From Ichthyophis bannanicus (taxonomy: Eukaryota > Chordata > Amphibia > Gymnophiona > Ichthyophiidae), in the NCBI GenBank assembly GCA_033557465.1, contig CM066047.1:8572234-8636233 (forward strand): 64,000 nucleotides of DNA, written 5' to 3'. Below, piece after piece: positions 30,890 to 41,411 of this stretch (position 1 is the first letter of the stretch; the number at the start of each line of letters is the position of its first letter). The notes under the pieces are model-generated. The model had not been told where the DNA came from. It saw only the letters and a list, made by a program, of their open reading frames with translations, and made no database searches. The translations under genes and the position numbers were made by a program.

Positions 30890-33821
30890 ATGGAGCCTTC
30901 TTCTCCCCAGCAGTGCCCTCACTGCGGGGACCTAATTTTCAAATTGGACTCCAATGCCTGGTGCCTCTCCTGTTTGGGGCCTGACCCTTCTTTCCCGGAT
31001 CCCCTGGGCTACAGTGTCGGGAGAAGACCCTCCCTTTTTCGGATATCCCTCGACGACGTCTTCGCGCCCAATGCGCGGTCGTCGGGTTGTTCTCTACAGG
31101 ATCAGGTATCCACACAACAGTCTGTTAAGGCTAGCCGAGTCTTGAGGGGCGAGTCTCATGCGCGGCATGGCGACAGCTCCAGCCGACCCCTCAAGTCCCC
31201 CTTGGCTAATATACCCCGGCGGGAGTCCTCGGGCTCCAAAGCATTTACGGGGTTTCGGGATGTTCCTGAGGTTCGCTCCTCACAGAACATTCCCGAGCCA
31301 TGCCCGAGGGAGGTACCCGTTTCGAGCGGTGCCGATTCCCCGGCATCGGCATCGAGTGTTCCACTCTTCGCCAGGGATCATCAGCTGGTGTCATCGGCGC
31401 CTCCGGGGCCGATCGACTCGACCGGGTCTGACCTCCCTAAATCCCAGCCATGCTCGGGTGTGGTATCCGCTCCGGGCGGTACTGAGACCCCCAGCATCGG
31501 CGTCAGTGTCGAGTGTTCCGCTCCTCACCGAGGATCGTCGTCTGCTGTCCTCGGCGCCTCCGGGGCCGATCGACTCGGTCCAGCCTGGCGTTCCTCCATC
31601 ACTGCCATGTGTGGGGGTGGTACCCGCTACGAGCAGTACCGACCCGTCGGCGTCGGTGTCGAGCATTCCACTCCTCACCGGGGATTGGCGGCTGCGGTCC
31701 TCGGCGCCTCTGGGGCCGACCGACTCGCGCCGGTATGGCGTCCCTACGGGGGTAGTATCCGCTTCGGGCGGTGCCGACCCGTGGGCGTCGAGTAACCCGC
31801 TCCCCACCGGGGATCGCCAGCCGCTGCCCTTGGCACCTCTGGGGCCGATCGGCTCGGCACTGTCTGGCCCTGCGTTCCGGCCATGCGCGGAGGCGGTACC
31901 CGCTTTGAGCGCGCCGGCGTCGCTGGTTCCACCCCTCGCCGGGGATGATCTCCTGGCCTCACTCCCCTCGGAGCCGCTCGCTTCGACCCGAGCTGGGTCG
32001 CCGGTATCCCAGCCCTGCGCAAGGGTGGTACCGGTTTTGAGCGGCGCCACTCCGCCGGCGACGGCAGGGGCGTCGGGCTCAAGGAACCGCCATCAACCTT
32101 CCCCGGGGACCTCGGGGTGTGTCGACCAGCACACGGGCGACCCCCCGGCATCGACGCGGCCATCGAGGGCCCCGCCTTTTCCTAGAAAAGGGGCCCCGGG
32201 GTCTTCGATCGCCTCGATCCCACCGCAGGGGCTTTGCACTTCCCACCCCGCAGGGACTCGTCGTCGGGTGACCTGGGTCCCCTCGGGGACGGGCCGTATG
32301 CCCCGGCAGGCTTTCCCTCCGGGTAGGACGGGTTCGAGAGGGGGCCCGGCATCGGGCAGCGCCCGCCGATCGACATCGGCGCCGGTGTCAGATGACCCCC
32401 TCTCCACCGAGCTCTGTCCTCGGGGGCCCTTGATGCTCGCGGCACCGGTCGGCGCGGTTCCGATCTGCGCTCCGGGATCTCCACCACCGGCGCGGTCGCC
32501 CCCGCCGGGGTCCTCAAGGAGGGAGTCGATCTCCTCGCTCGGTTCGATGCCCAGCCTGGAGTCGTTGTCCAGCCTTGAAAACCTGGCCACTGCACGTCTC
32601 GGGATCGGCCCCTGTCCCCTCCCGCAACGCAGAGCAGAGACCGCTGGCCCCTGCCCTCCGGCGGCCGCAGATTCGCTCCAGTCACGGGGGGAAGCGCCGC
32701 CCCTGGGTTCGGGGCCGAGGCCGATTCCTGCGGTGCCGTCGGTGCCATCGACCCCTTCGATGCCTAGCTTGGAATCAATTCCAGGAGCCGACGACGCCAT
32801 GTTGATTGCCTCGATCCGGGTCGGTTGGTCTCCTCCTCTGCCCAGTGGGCATCGGCCCGAGCGGCCTCTTAGTGCCCTGGCGGCCTCTCCCGCCATAACT
32901 CCTCCGGCAGAGCCGCCTTTTCAGGATTTTCTCCTTGACATGGCGGACTTGCTGGCCGTCCCTATCCCGGACCTGAGCCCAGGCCCGGCGGAACAGGCAG
33001 CCGTGATGCTTCCTCTGCATCCCTCCCTGCAGGATCTACTGCTGGGGGCTTGGCGGTCGCCTATGAGGGTTCCGGCGCCGTCGACTGCGATGCAGGCTCT
33101 GTACCGGGTGCCTCCGTCCCCAGGGTTTCGGCAGCACCAGCTTCCACATTGGTCCATTGTGGTGGAATCGGCGCTGAGGAAGGCCGGAAGCAAGGAGAAG
33201 CATGCTTCTCGCCCTCCAGGCCGCGCCTCGAAGACGCTAGATACTCTAGGACGTCAAGCCTTCCAAACGTCTATGCTGGCGGCCAGAATTATTTCATATA
33301 TATTTTATATGAGCCTGTCGCTTTGGGAGGTCACCGAGAGGTTATCTCGGTTATCCCCCTTCGTATCTGCAACCAAGGCCTTTGAATATTCCCTGCTTCT
33401 TTATCACTGCAGGAATATCTCCGGATTCCTTTCTCGTGCTTCTCTGGACTCCTTCCGGTCAGTCAGCAGAGCCTCTGCTGTTGCCATTAGAGCACGCCGT
33501 ACAGCATGGTTGCAGGTATCCGAGTTGTGTAGACGGGCACAGCACAACCTGGGTAATTCTCCCTGCGACGGAGATCACCTCTTCAATAGCGAAGCCTTAC
33601 ATCAGGTCGCACAGTGCTTCGCTAACCTTCCCAGAGTTAGCAGCCAGCCTAGGGCCCGGCTCCCCCCCGGCGGTGGTAAACGCCTCTCCAGACCCCCCTT
33701 CCCTAGGAAGAGGAAATGTCAGCCCTCCGCCCACCCTCCAGGCGCGCCCAAGCAAGGGACCTCTCACCCCGGGTTGATGTCCCCGGGCCCGCGCCAGGAC
33801 TCTCATGCTAAGCATTTTTAG
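30890..33821 (+). pseudogene. DIRS-C ORF1: large gag-like protein with internal tandem repeats (one frameshift)
   Basis: About 975 codons in two frames: 30890 to about 31490, then to 33821. The N-terminus has CPHCGD ... WCLSCLG (CX2C-X12-CX2C), the same spacing as DIRS-B. Residues about 150-380 consist of degenerate repeats of about 44-52 residues with SSVPLLTGDRRLLSSAPPGP cores. The C-terminal half holds the conserved gag block (YRVPPSPGFRQHQLPHWSIV, PPGRASKTLDTLGRQAFQ, SRASLDSFRSVSRASAVAI). The ORF is strikingly GC-rich. A single shift near 31490, inside the repeats, separates the frames; it could be an indel or unequal repeat alignment. It is longer than the DIRS-B gag mainly because of the repeats. 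Confidence 0.8.
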
Positions 33822-35314
33822 ACTCAGGTGGGCGGCTGCCTGCACTTAACCTCCTTACCAGAAGTTTAAAATCGAGCTCTACTCTGGGGCTCGTTCAGTT
33901 GACAAAGGGTTCGGGGACTCATCTAGGGGTTCAGGTATTCTCCTCCGTGGGAAAGGGAGACCACCTTACTCCGTGATAGCTATGGCCCACGGTCACCCTA
34001 CTTGCTCTTCGGTGCGTCCCCGAACCCCTCTCAGCCAGTATTCCCTTGCTGATTGCTTCCGTACCGGAATTCCCCTTCCAGCCGCTATAGTCCCCCAATA
34101 CTTACCAGGGACTATACCCTCATGTCCCCCGATTGTGCGGGGGACGAGTTCTGCGTGCAGGTCCTGGAGACACATATAGGGCCTCCAACCCCTGAGGCGT
34201 TCTACCAGACGGATGCTACCCTCCGTCCCCCACGCTACCGCGCTCTTAGCTCGCCGATCTGCCCTTGCCCTCCGGAACAGATCCCTCCTCTGACGGATCT
34301 TGAGGCCACCTCTCCCGGTGGACGTTCTGGGGATTGATGGCAGATCCGCCTTACCAGGGTGCTGCTCATGGAGGTAGGCCCCCCGGCGTACCTGCATTAG
34401 TACCAGAGGGGGCGTCCCCATGTCCACCGGCTTAGATATACTAGATATCACCTGCTTGATAGGCGCCTATTGGGGGATGCCCACAGTACCTATGTTCTAC
34501 CGCCGTTTTCCCCCTATGGCCGGTACTCACCTCCCCCCCCCCCGGGGGTCCGGCCAGTCCACCTGCCTATTCCTCGATAGGCCCGCGGACTGGTGGTACC
34601 CTACTGCTGTGAAGTCAACAGCTCCTTTTTTCAGTTAGGTCCTCCTCCCGGAGGTCCGGACCCTTGTCTCCCTATCTCTCGCTAGGGCAGACTGTGTACT
34701 CCTTCTGCTCCGGGGTACACCTCTACTCTTCTCCGGGATAGGCTCTCTAGTCCGGCCTGTCTTCCACTGTTAGTCCTCTGAGCTATGGACTCTACTCCTA
34801 AGGGAGTGCTCAGCTTGCATTAAGCCTCCTGGAAGACCTGCCGTCCTTCTCCTGACCCAGCTGACGCCTGGATCTCATGGCCTTCCGGATTTGGAACTTC
34901 CTCCTCGCTGCGGTGAAGTTTCCTTGATGACCTCGCTACTGCGTCTACAGTGCCTTCATCACAGGACTACTTCCGACAACCTGGTGGGTAAGCCATACAG
35001 GGTTCTAAACCATTAATTCTTTAAAACTTAATGGCCAGTAAGCTCTATATGGTACTAGGTCATTTACTCATTAAATGCTTAATGATACTCTTCATGCACC
35101 ACTCTGACTACTCTCCGTAGCCTGGGTTTTTTTTTGCTGTATCTTAATGGTACCTGTTCTGCACTCTAAAGACTTTCCCCTGTAGTCTTTAGATTTGCTG
35201 TTCCTCTATTCAACTCCTGCCATCCATCCCTCAGGGGATGCCGGGGATTCAGGTTGGGCAAATGCCATCCCGTCCTGGGCTGCGCTTATGGGGATCTCCC
35301 CGGGCATCCTTAGC
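33822..35314 (+). other. DIRS-C internal region without coding
   Basis: This is where ORF2/ORF3 should lie. I looked for LDLRELNK, YxDD, TTDAS, SARRxSELQ, HNVR and HYCLD equivalents on the plus strand and found none. The sequence is C/T-rich with short frames only and a run of ten or more C near 34540. Confidence 0.65.
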
Positions 35315-35450
35315 TAGGGAGTCCCCACGTGTGAAGACTCATTCCTGCTTGTTCCTGGAGATAGCACAGTTACTTACCTGTAACAGGTGATCTCCGGAAC
35401 AGCAGGAATTAGTCTTCACAACCCGCCCACCTCCCCTAGGAGTTGTATCT
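35315..35450 (+). repeat. DIRS-C internal complementary region
   Basis: GATAGCACAGTTACTTACCT and following bases are complementary to the element's right end, as in DIRS-B and DIRS-E. Confidence 0.85.
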
Positions 35451-35499
35451 CTATTTTCTCTATTCCTTCCTCTCCTCTCCTTCTGGCTCAGCTATGAAA

Positions 35500-35676
35500 C
35501 TCAACTGGGGAGAGGCAGTAGGAAGGGCGGGAAGCCACCGCGCAGGCGCGGGGGATGCTCCCAAAGGCTTTCTGATTGGATGCTGGGGAGCATTCCCGTG
35601 CGGGCTCCGTCTCCCACGTGTGAAGACTAATTCCTGCTGTTCCGGAGATCACCTGTTACAGGTAAGTAACTGTGCT
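35500..35676 (+). repeat. DIRS-C right inverted terminal repeat
   Basis: Reverse complement of 30512-30673, ending GGTAAGTAACTGTGCT. Confidence 0.9.
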
Positions 35677-35717
35677 TTATGCCAGTTGTCATGATCTTTG
35701 CCTTCTTTACATTAAGG

Positions 35718-35746
35718 TGTTTAATCTTAGCTGCCAAAATCTAGAC
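35718..35746 (-). mobile_element. CR1-d segment 3, with RTE-2 duplication
   Basis: Includes the second TGTTTAATCTT (35718-35728), then AGCTGCCAAAATCTAGAC, which aligns with CR1-a near 5055-5080 and leads into the MITE insertion. Confidence 0.75.
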
Positions 35747-37611
35747 CAGTGGTTCTCAAACTTGTCTTGCAGGACCACCTGGCAAGTCAGGCTTTCATTG
35801 CTTTCCACTGCCGCTGTTCCTGCAGCCTTCAGACGTGTCCTGTCCTCAAAAAAACCTTCACTAGACCGTACCTGGCCTTCCAGGTATTGGCCTATCTCCC
35901 TCCTCCACTTTGCTTCCAAACTACTCGAACGCACAGTTCACTGCCACTGTCTTGATTTTTGTTTTCTGTAAAGCCCTTCTGGGTCCACCACAATCTGGCT
36001 TTCATCCTCTACGTTCTACAGAAACAGCTCTTGCCAAAGTCTCCAGTGACTTGTTCCTTGCCAGATGCAAGGGCCTTTACTCGATCCTCATTCTTCTTGG
36101 CCTTTTTTCTGCCTTTAACACTGTTGAACACCACCCTCTCCACGATACCCTGTCTTCGCTTGGATTTAGGAGCTCTGTATTGTCCTGGTTTTCTCCTTAT
36201 CTCTCCCATCGTATGGTGAATCTTCCTCTACTGCCATCCTGCTTCCAGTTGGTGTACCTCAGAGCTTTGTCATGGACCTCTCCTTTTCTCTCTCTACACT
36301 CAGTCCCTTGGTGCACATATCTCCTCCTATAGTTTTCTGTACCATCTTTACACTGATAACTCTTAAATCTACCTCTCCAGGAATTGAGACCCAGATCTCT
36401 TCCCGCTTTATCGATGCAGCAATCTAAAATTGAATATGGCCAAAACCCGCCTCCCCCCTTCTCTATTTCTGTGGATAATACTATAACTCGTACTCCTCCC
36501 TGTTTTCTCAGCTCGCAACCTTGGGGGTCTCATGTGACTCTCTCTTTCTCTGCCTACACATCAGATAGCTAAAACCTGTTGCTTCAACAAAATTCATCCC
36601 TTCCTTTCTGAACATACAACTACGGCCCTTGTTCAATCTCTAGTGACCTTCTGTCTTGTCTATTGAAACGTGTTCCTCACTAGTCTGCCTCTGAACCACC
36701 TCTCTCCTTCAAGCTGTTCAAAACTCAGCTGCACGGCTCTTTGTCTGCCAGTGTCACTATGCTCATGTAACCCTTCTTCTCAAGTCACTTCACTAGCTCC
36801 CTATCTGTTCCTGCATCCAGTTCAAACTTCAGCCTACTGACCTTTATGTTCAGTTATTCTATGGCTCCTCGCTACCTTTCCTCTATCTCACTCTACACCT
36901 TTTATCGAGAACTCCGCTCCTCTGGCCAGATCCCTTTCCTCTGTGCCCTTCTCTGCCACTGCCAGTTCTAGACATTATTCATTCCATGGGCCCGGTTACA
37001 AACTACTTGAGTCAGTACGTCAGGCTCCTTCTCTAGCCCTATTCAAAGTCAGGCAAAAAACTCACCCTTTGAAGCTGATTTGGATCCTGATGCTCCTCAC
37101 TCTTGCTCACTACTTACTGTATGTGAATCTTACCATACTTTAGTCCCCAGTTTTGTGATGTTTATCTTGATTTGCAAACCAAAAAGAAACTAGTTCTGTG
37201 CTGTTCTACAAATCTGTGGTTCATCCTTTTGCTCTTTCCTTTCTCTTTTTTATCATATAATAGAGTTCCTTTTCTTTTTATTGGATTTGACTTTATTACT
37301 TTGTAAACTGTTCTGTTTGCTCTGCCAAGGGCGGCTATCAAGCCTCGATAAATAATTCGATTGTAAGCTCTGATGAGCAGGGACTGTTTCTTACAGCTAT
37401 TTGCACAGCACTGTGTATGCCTTGTAACGCTATACAAATGATAAGTAGTAGTATGCATAAGAGAGATTTACTGCCTTCATTCTGTGCAAATCAATCTCAT
37501 ACATACCCTATTGCCTCCATTTCATCTGAATCTATCTCATGCATAGTCATTGTGGATAACTGGAAAACCAGCCTGGTAGTGGGAACTCCAGGAATGGCTT
37601 CAGATACGCTG
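35747..37611. mobile_element. hAT-like MITE split by L2-d
   Basis: Starts CAGTGGTTCTCAAAC and ends in a decayed mate (CAGATACGCTG). It is flanked by 8-base near-duplicates ATCTAGAC (35739-35746) and CTCTAGAC (37612-37619), as expected for hAT. The interior 'CTATCTCATGCATAGTCATTG' resembles the MITE at 60045-60200. Confidence 0.7.
35797..37452 (+). mobile_element. L2-d: L2-group LINE, heavily mutated
   Basis: RT remnants across several frames: RYWPISLLHFASKLLERTVH, then AFNTVEHHPLHDTLSSLGF and SWFSPYLS (about 35880-36215), and further on thumb and C-terminal pieces (ACCTTTCCTCTATC region, LFKVRQKTHPLKL). It ends 'GTAAGCTCTGATGAGCAGGG ... ATAAGTAGTAGTA', a 3' end shared with L2-e and with 42940-43225. 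Confidence 0.8.
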
Positions 37612-37985
37612 CTCTAGACCATTTTTCAAGCTTCACTAGATCCCTCATGTTTTTCACAACCTCCAGGATGTCTACCCTGGAGTAGAATTTGATATCATCC
37701 CCCAAAAAGGGCATCTTTCTCAACAGTCCCTCTGCAATGTCACTTACAAAAATATAGAAAAGAACAGGATCAAGAACCTTTCCTCCAAAGTGGTCCATTT
37801 ACCACTGTCCTTTGTCCTCTCATTCAACCAATTGCTAACCCAGTCAATAATTTTTGGCCCATACCAAGAGAAACTCATTACAAACTTAAGTTTTTCTGTT
37901 TTTTTATATCAAGTGCTCTGTCTGATTTTCTTTAAACAAGTGGGCAAAGCATAGCTCATGGAATTCTTTCCAACCCTTCTGCACA
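37612..37985 (-). mobile_element. CR1-d segment 4 (5'-most)
   Basis: The minus strand reads LDPVLFYIFVSDIAEGLL and FLGDDIKFYSRVDILEVV, the CR1 RT palm with GDD, continuing CR1-d after the MITE. It fades out near 37985. Confidence 0.8.
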
Positions 37986-38037
37986 TGTGTATTCGTCTGT
38001 AGCTACATTACCAGCTACATTGTAGCTACATTGCCAA

Positions 38038-41000
38038 CTCTCACTTGGTTTGCAGCTTGTCTTGCTGTGAGGGCTTGCGTGCATCAGTGATGCTGAGAGC
38101 TAAACTATCGGTAGTTTAACTACTGGCAGGGTCTCCCAAGATGGACAGGTCTCAGCTGAGGTGCCAGACGAAGACAAACCACCCATCTGGGCAGCAGCAG
38201 AATGGGATAGTGTTGACGGCGGAGGATCACATTTCTGTGACAACGGCAACAACACCAAACTTAAACTGCGCGGAAGGAAGGCCCGGCAATCTACTTCTGT
38301 ATCTTGCCATGAAAACCCAATGGATAGTTACAACAAAACAAATTGTGCTATGGTGCTGGAAGATGAGACTCCCAGGTCGGAAGGCACTCAACTAGCTACT
38401 GGGGAAGAGCTGAAGACTTTTCAGAGTAAAGCCAGCATTTATGATGTGGTTGGATCAAAGCCCTCGGGAAGTCTGACTGCTGATGTAGCTGCGCATGAAA
38501 TGAGAGTCAGAAGCTGTAAAGATGTCTTACACATTGGAACATGGAACGTACGAAGCATGAACCAAGGGAAGTTGGAGGTGGTCAAGAATGAAATGGAACG
38601 TGTACAACTTGATCTGTTGGGTGTCAGCGAACTGAAATGGACTGGCATCGGGCACTTTGCATCAGATGATCACATGGTCTACTATGCTGGAAATGAAAGA
38701 CAAAGAAGAAATGGTGTTGCATTTATAATAAAGAAGAAATTTGCAAGAACTGTAATGAAATACAATGCAGTCAGCGAACCCTTAATCTCTATTCGTCTAC
38801 GAGGATTGCCTATCAACACAACTATAATTCAAGTATATGCCTCAACAACAGCTGCAGAAGAGAATGAAATTGAAGAGTTCTATGAACAAGTACAAGCTGA
38901 AATTGACAGAACATGCAAACAGGATATCCTGATAGTCATGGGTGACTGGAACGCAAAAGTTGGCAACAAAGAAGAAGGCAAAGTAGTTGGAAAATATGGA
39001 CTTGGCAACAGAAATGAAGCTGGAGAAAGATTGATAGAATTCTGCAAGACCAATGATCTATTCATCTCAAACACCTTCTTCCAGCAACACAAGCGACGAC
39101 TGTACACATGGACTTCACCCAATGGATTGTATAAAAATCAAATTGACTACATCTGTGGAAGTCAACGATGGAAAAGCTCTGTAACATCAACAAAGACAAA
39201 ACCTGGAGCTGACTGTGGTACAGATCATCAACTACTAGTATGCAAACTCAAGCTAAAGTTGAAAAAGAGCAAACCACTCATGAATGCACCAAAATATGAC
39301 CTTGAGAATATACCACTGGAATTTAAAGACTGCCTGCAAAATCGATTTGCTGCTTTAGATACAAATGACAGAGCTCCGGAAGAGTTATGGAATGACATCA
39401 AGAAGGTTGTGCTGGAAGAAAGCGAGAAGTCTCTACAAAAGGTGAAAAAGCAAAAACGGCCAAAATGGATGACGGAAGAAACTCTGAAAATTGCCCAGAA
39501 ACGCAGAGAAGCTAAAGCCAAAGGTGAAAGAAAGACAATCGCAGAACTCAACAGAGATTTCCAACGTGCAGCAAGACAGGACAAGGAAAAGTACTACAAT
39601 GACACTTGCAAGGAAATAGAAGCAGAAACTATTAGAGGAAGAACAAGATCAGCTTTCCTAAAGCTGCGAGAGTTAAAGAAAAAGTTCCAGCCCCGAATTG
39701 GAATGTTACAAGATGCTCAAGGTTCTATGTTGAATGATGCTGAGAAGATCAAGAAAAGGTGGAAGGAATATACAGAGTTTTTATATGATAAAGATCAAGT
39801 GGACCAACAGCCGTTTCAACCTATACCTTATGATCAGGAACCATTGGTGATGAAAGAAGAAGTTGAAGCAGCATTGAAAGCCTTATCAAAGAACAAAGCA
39901 CCAGGCATTGATAGCATTCCCATAGAAGTATTGCAGCAATCTGATGCAGCTGTTACCGTACTTACAAGGCTCTGCCAAGAAATATGGAAGACAACATCAT
40001 GGCCAACTGACTGGAAAAGATCTGTGTTTATACCAATACTAAAGAAAGGTGATCCAACTGACTGTGGAAATTATCGCACAATCGCTCTGATCCCACATGC
40101 CAGCAAGATTCTACTGAAGATTATTCAAAAGAGACTACAGCCATACCTAGAACAAGAACTACCTGAAGTTCAAGCAGGGTTCAGGAAAGGGCGAGGAACG
40201 AGAGACATCATTGCGGATGTGAGATGGATCCTTGAAAAGACTAAAGAATACCAAAAGGATATCTATTTGTGCTTTATCGACTATAGCAAGGCTTTTGACT
40301 GTGTAAACCATGAGAAACTCTGGGCCACATTAAGAAGCATGGGTATACCAGAACACCTGATCGTTCTCTTGCGTAATCTGTACATTGATCAAGAAGCAAC
40401 AGTTCAAACGGAACAAGGAGAAACAGAATGGTTTAAAATAAGCAAAGGTGTAAGACAAGGCTGCATACTTTCCCCCTACCTGTTTAATTTATATGCAGAA
40501 CAAATCATCAGAGAAGCAGGACTGTATGAAGACAACAGAGGTGTGAAGATTGGTGGAAGACTCATCAACAACCTTCGCTATGCTGATGATACCACATTAC
40601 TGGCTGAAAGCGAAGATGATCTGAAACATTTGCTTCTCACAATCAAAGAACATAGTCTCAAAATGGGCCTGCACCTTAATGTAAAGAAGACAAAGATCAT
40701 GACAACTGGCATAATCAACAGGTTCATCGTTGAAGGAGAAGAAATTGAAATTGTGAACAACTTTAACCTACTTGGATCAACTATCAATAAAGAAGCAACA
40801 AGCAGTCAAGAAATCAGACGACGCATTGCTCTTGGCAGAATGGCTATGAAAGACCTAGATAAGATTCTCAAGAGCAGAGATGTGTCTCTCCATACAAAGA
40901 TTCGACTTGTTCAAGCCATGGTATTTTCAATAACATCATATGGATGTGAAAGCTGGACAGTGAAAAAGACAGACAGGAAGAAAATTGATGCCTTTGAATT

Positions 41001-41362
41001 ATGGTGCTGGCGGCGAATACTGTGTATACCATGGACTGCCCGAAGAACAAACCAGTCGGTACTAGAGGAGATCAAACCTAAGCTTTCTTTAGAAGCTCAG
41101 ATGACAAGACTTCGGCTTTCATACTTCGGACACATCATGCGAAGAGAGAGATCATTAGAGAAAGACATCATGCTTGGCAAGATAGAAGGTCAACGCAAAA
41201 GAGGAAGGCCAGCAATGAGATGGATCGCTACAATAACAGCAGCTACGGGTACCAGTCTGTCGTCAATGAGCCGCCTGACTGAAGACCGAACACAATTTAG
41301 GATAGCTATCCAGAGGGTCGCCATGAGTCGACTCCGACTCAACGGCACTTAACAACAACAAC
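38038..41362 (+). mobile_element. RTE-3: apparently intact RTE-group LINE
   Basis: The 5' end CTCTCACTTGGTTTGCAG equals the RTE-1 5' terminus as fixed by its duplication. The 3' end is GGCACTT followed by (AAC)4. Total about 3.3 kb with one ORF. No convincing target-site duplication is visible (left flank CTACATTGCCAA, right flank ATGTATATATG). Confidence 0.93.
38161..41352 (+). CDS. RTE-3 endonuclease-reverse transcriptase, 1063 aa, uninterrupted
   Basis: A single-ORF LINE protein that nicks target DNA and reverse-transcribes its own RNA at the nick. The apurinic-like endonuclease spans about residues 120-360: HIGTWNVRSMNQGK (about 123), GVSELKW (Glu about 156), GDWNAKVG (about 260) and DCGTDHQLL (about 350). 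RT motifs: FIPILKKGDPTDCGNYRTIA (about 623), QAGFRKGRGTRD, CFIDYSKAFDCVNHEKL (first Asp about 704), GVRQGCILSPYLFNLYAEQ (about 762) and RYADDTTLLAESEDD (YADD about 807-810). The C-terminus holds GRPAMRWIATITAATG and runs into the 3' tail. Automated pipelines tend to name such ORFs craniofacial development protein 2-like; it is a retroelement. All catalytic residues I can check are present. Start choice: first in-frame ATG, with the same N-terminus in RTE-1. Confidence 0.95.
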   Translation: MPDEDKPPIWAAAEWDSVDGGGSHFCDNGNNTKLKLRGRKARQSTSVSCHENPMDSYNKTNCAMVLEDETPRSEGTQLATGEELKTFQSKASIYDVVGSKPSGSLTADVAAHEMRVRSCKDVLHIGTWNVRSMNQGKLEVVKNEMERVQLDLLGVSELKWTGIGHFASDDHMVYYAGNERQRRNGVAFIIKKKFARTVMKYNAVSEPLISIRLRGLPINTTIIQVYASTTAAEENEIEEFYEQVQAEIDRTCKQDILIVMGDWNAKVGNKEEGKVVGKYGLGNRNEAGERLIEFCKTNDLFISNTFFQQHKRRLYTWTSPNGLYKNQIDYICGSQRWKSSVTSTKTKPGADCGTDHQLLVCKLKLKLKKSKPLMNAPKYDLENIPLEFKDCLQNRFAALDTNDRAPEELWNDIKKVVLEESEKSLQKVKKQKRPKWMTEETLKIAQKRREAKAKGERKTIAELNRDFQRAARQDKEKYYNDTCKEIEAETIRGRTRSAFLKLRELKKKFQPRIGMLQDAQGSMLNDAEKIKKRWKEYTEFLYDKDQVDQQPFQPIPYDQEPLVMKEEVEAALKALSKNKAPGIDSIPIEVLQQSDAAVTVLTRLCQEIWKTTSWPTDWKRSVFIPILKKGDPTDCGNYRTIALIPHASKILLKIIQKRLQPYLEQELPEVQAGFRKGRGTRDIIADVRWILEKTKEYQKDIYLCFIDYSKAFDCVNHEKLWATLRSMGIPEHLIVLLRNLYIDQEATVQTEQGETEWFKISKGVRQGCILSPYLFNLYAEQIIREAGLYEDNRGVKIGGRLINNLRYADDTTLLAESEDDLKHLLLTIKEHSLKMGLHLNVKKTKIMTTGIINRFIVEGEEIEIVNNFNLLGSTINKEATSSQEIRRRIALGRMAMKDLDKILKSRDVSLHTKIRLVQAMVFSITSYGCESWTVKKTDRKKIDAFELWCWRRILCIPWTARRTNQSVLEEIKPKLSLEAQMTRLRLSYFGHIMRRERSLEKDIMLGKIEGQRKRGRPAMRWIATITAATGTSLSSMSRLTEDRTQFRIAIQRVAMSRLRLNGT

Positions 41363-41411
41363 ATGTATATATGTGTTTTGTATATTTATCTTTTGAGTCT
41401 GTCTGTGTATC

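Larger units (their letters stand above)
30512..35676 (+). mobile_element. DIRS-C: gag-only DIRS element, probably non-autonomous
   Basis: 5165 bp. It shares the extreme ends of DIRS-B/E (ATCTCCAGGAACAAGCAGGA and GGTAAGTAACTGTGCT), an inverted repeat of about 160 bp and the internal complementary region. It has a long gag but no recognisable RT, RNase H or recombinase. RTE-2 reads GTTGA | TTATGCC across the insertion with no duplicated or lost bases, which fixes both ends to the base. Confidence 0.92.
29850..35717 (-). mobile_element. RTE-2: 5'-truncated RTE split by DIRS-C
   Basis: (GTT)n tail at 29850, then RTE 3' coding on the minus strand to 30511. DIRS-C occupies 30512-35676, and RTE sequence resumes at 35677-35717 (TTATGCCAGTTGTCATGATC). 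It is 5'-truncated there and followed by the second copy of the 11 bp duplication. Confidence 0.93.

Noticed and set aside
31369..32040. CRISPR-like repeat array
   Set aside because: Degenerate coding tandem repeats without unique spacers, in a vertebrate retroelement.
31391..32896. Long minus-strand ORFs over the GC-rich DIRS-C gag
   Set aside because: They are shadows of the plus-strand gag in GC-rich sequence and show no domain.
38161..41352. A host gene for craniofacial development protein 2
   Set aside because: The ORF has LINE endonuclease and RT motifs, a repeat tail and three broken relatives in the window; it is RTE-3.
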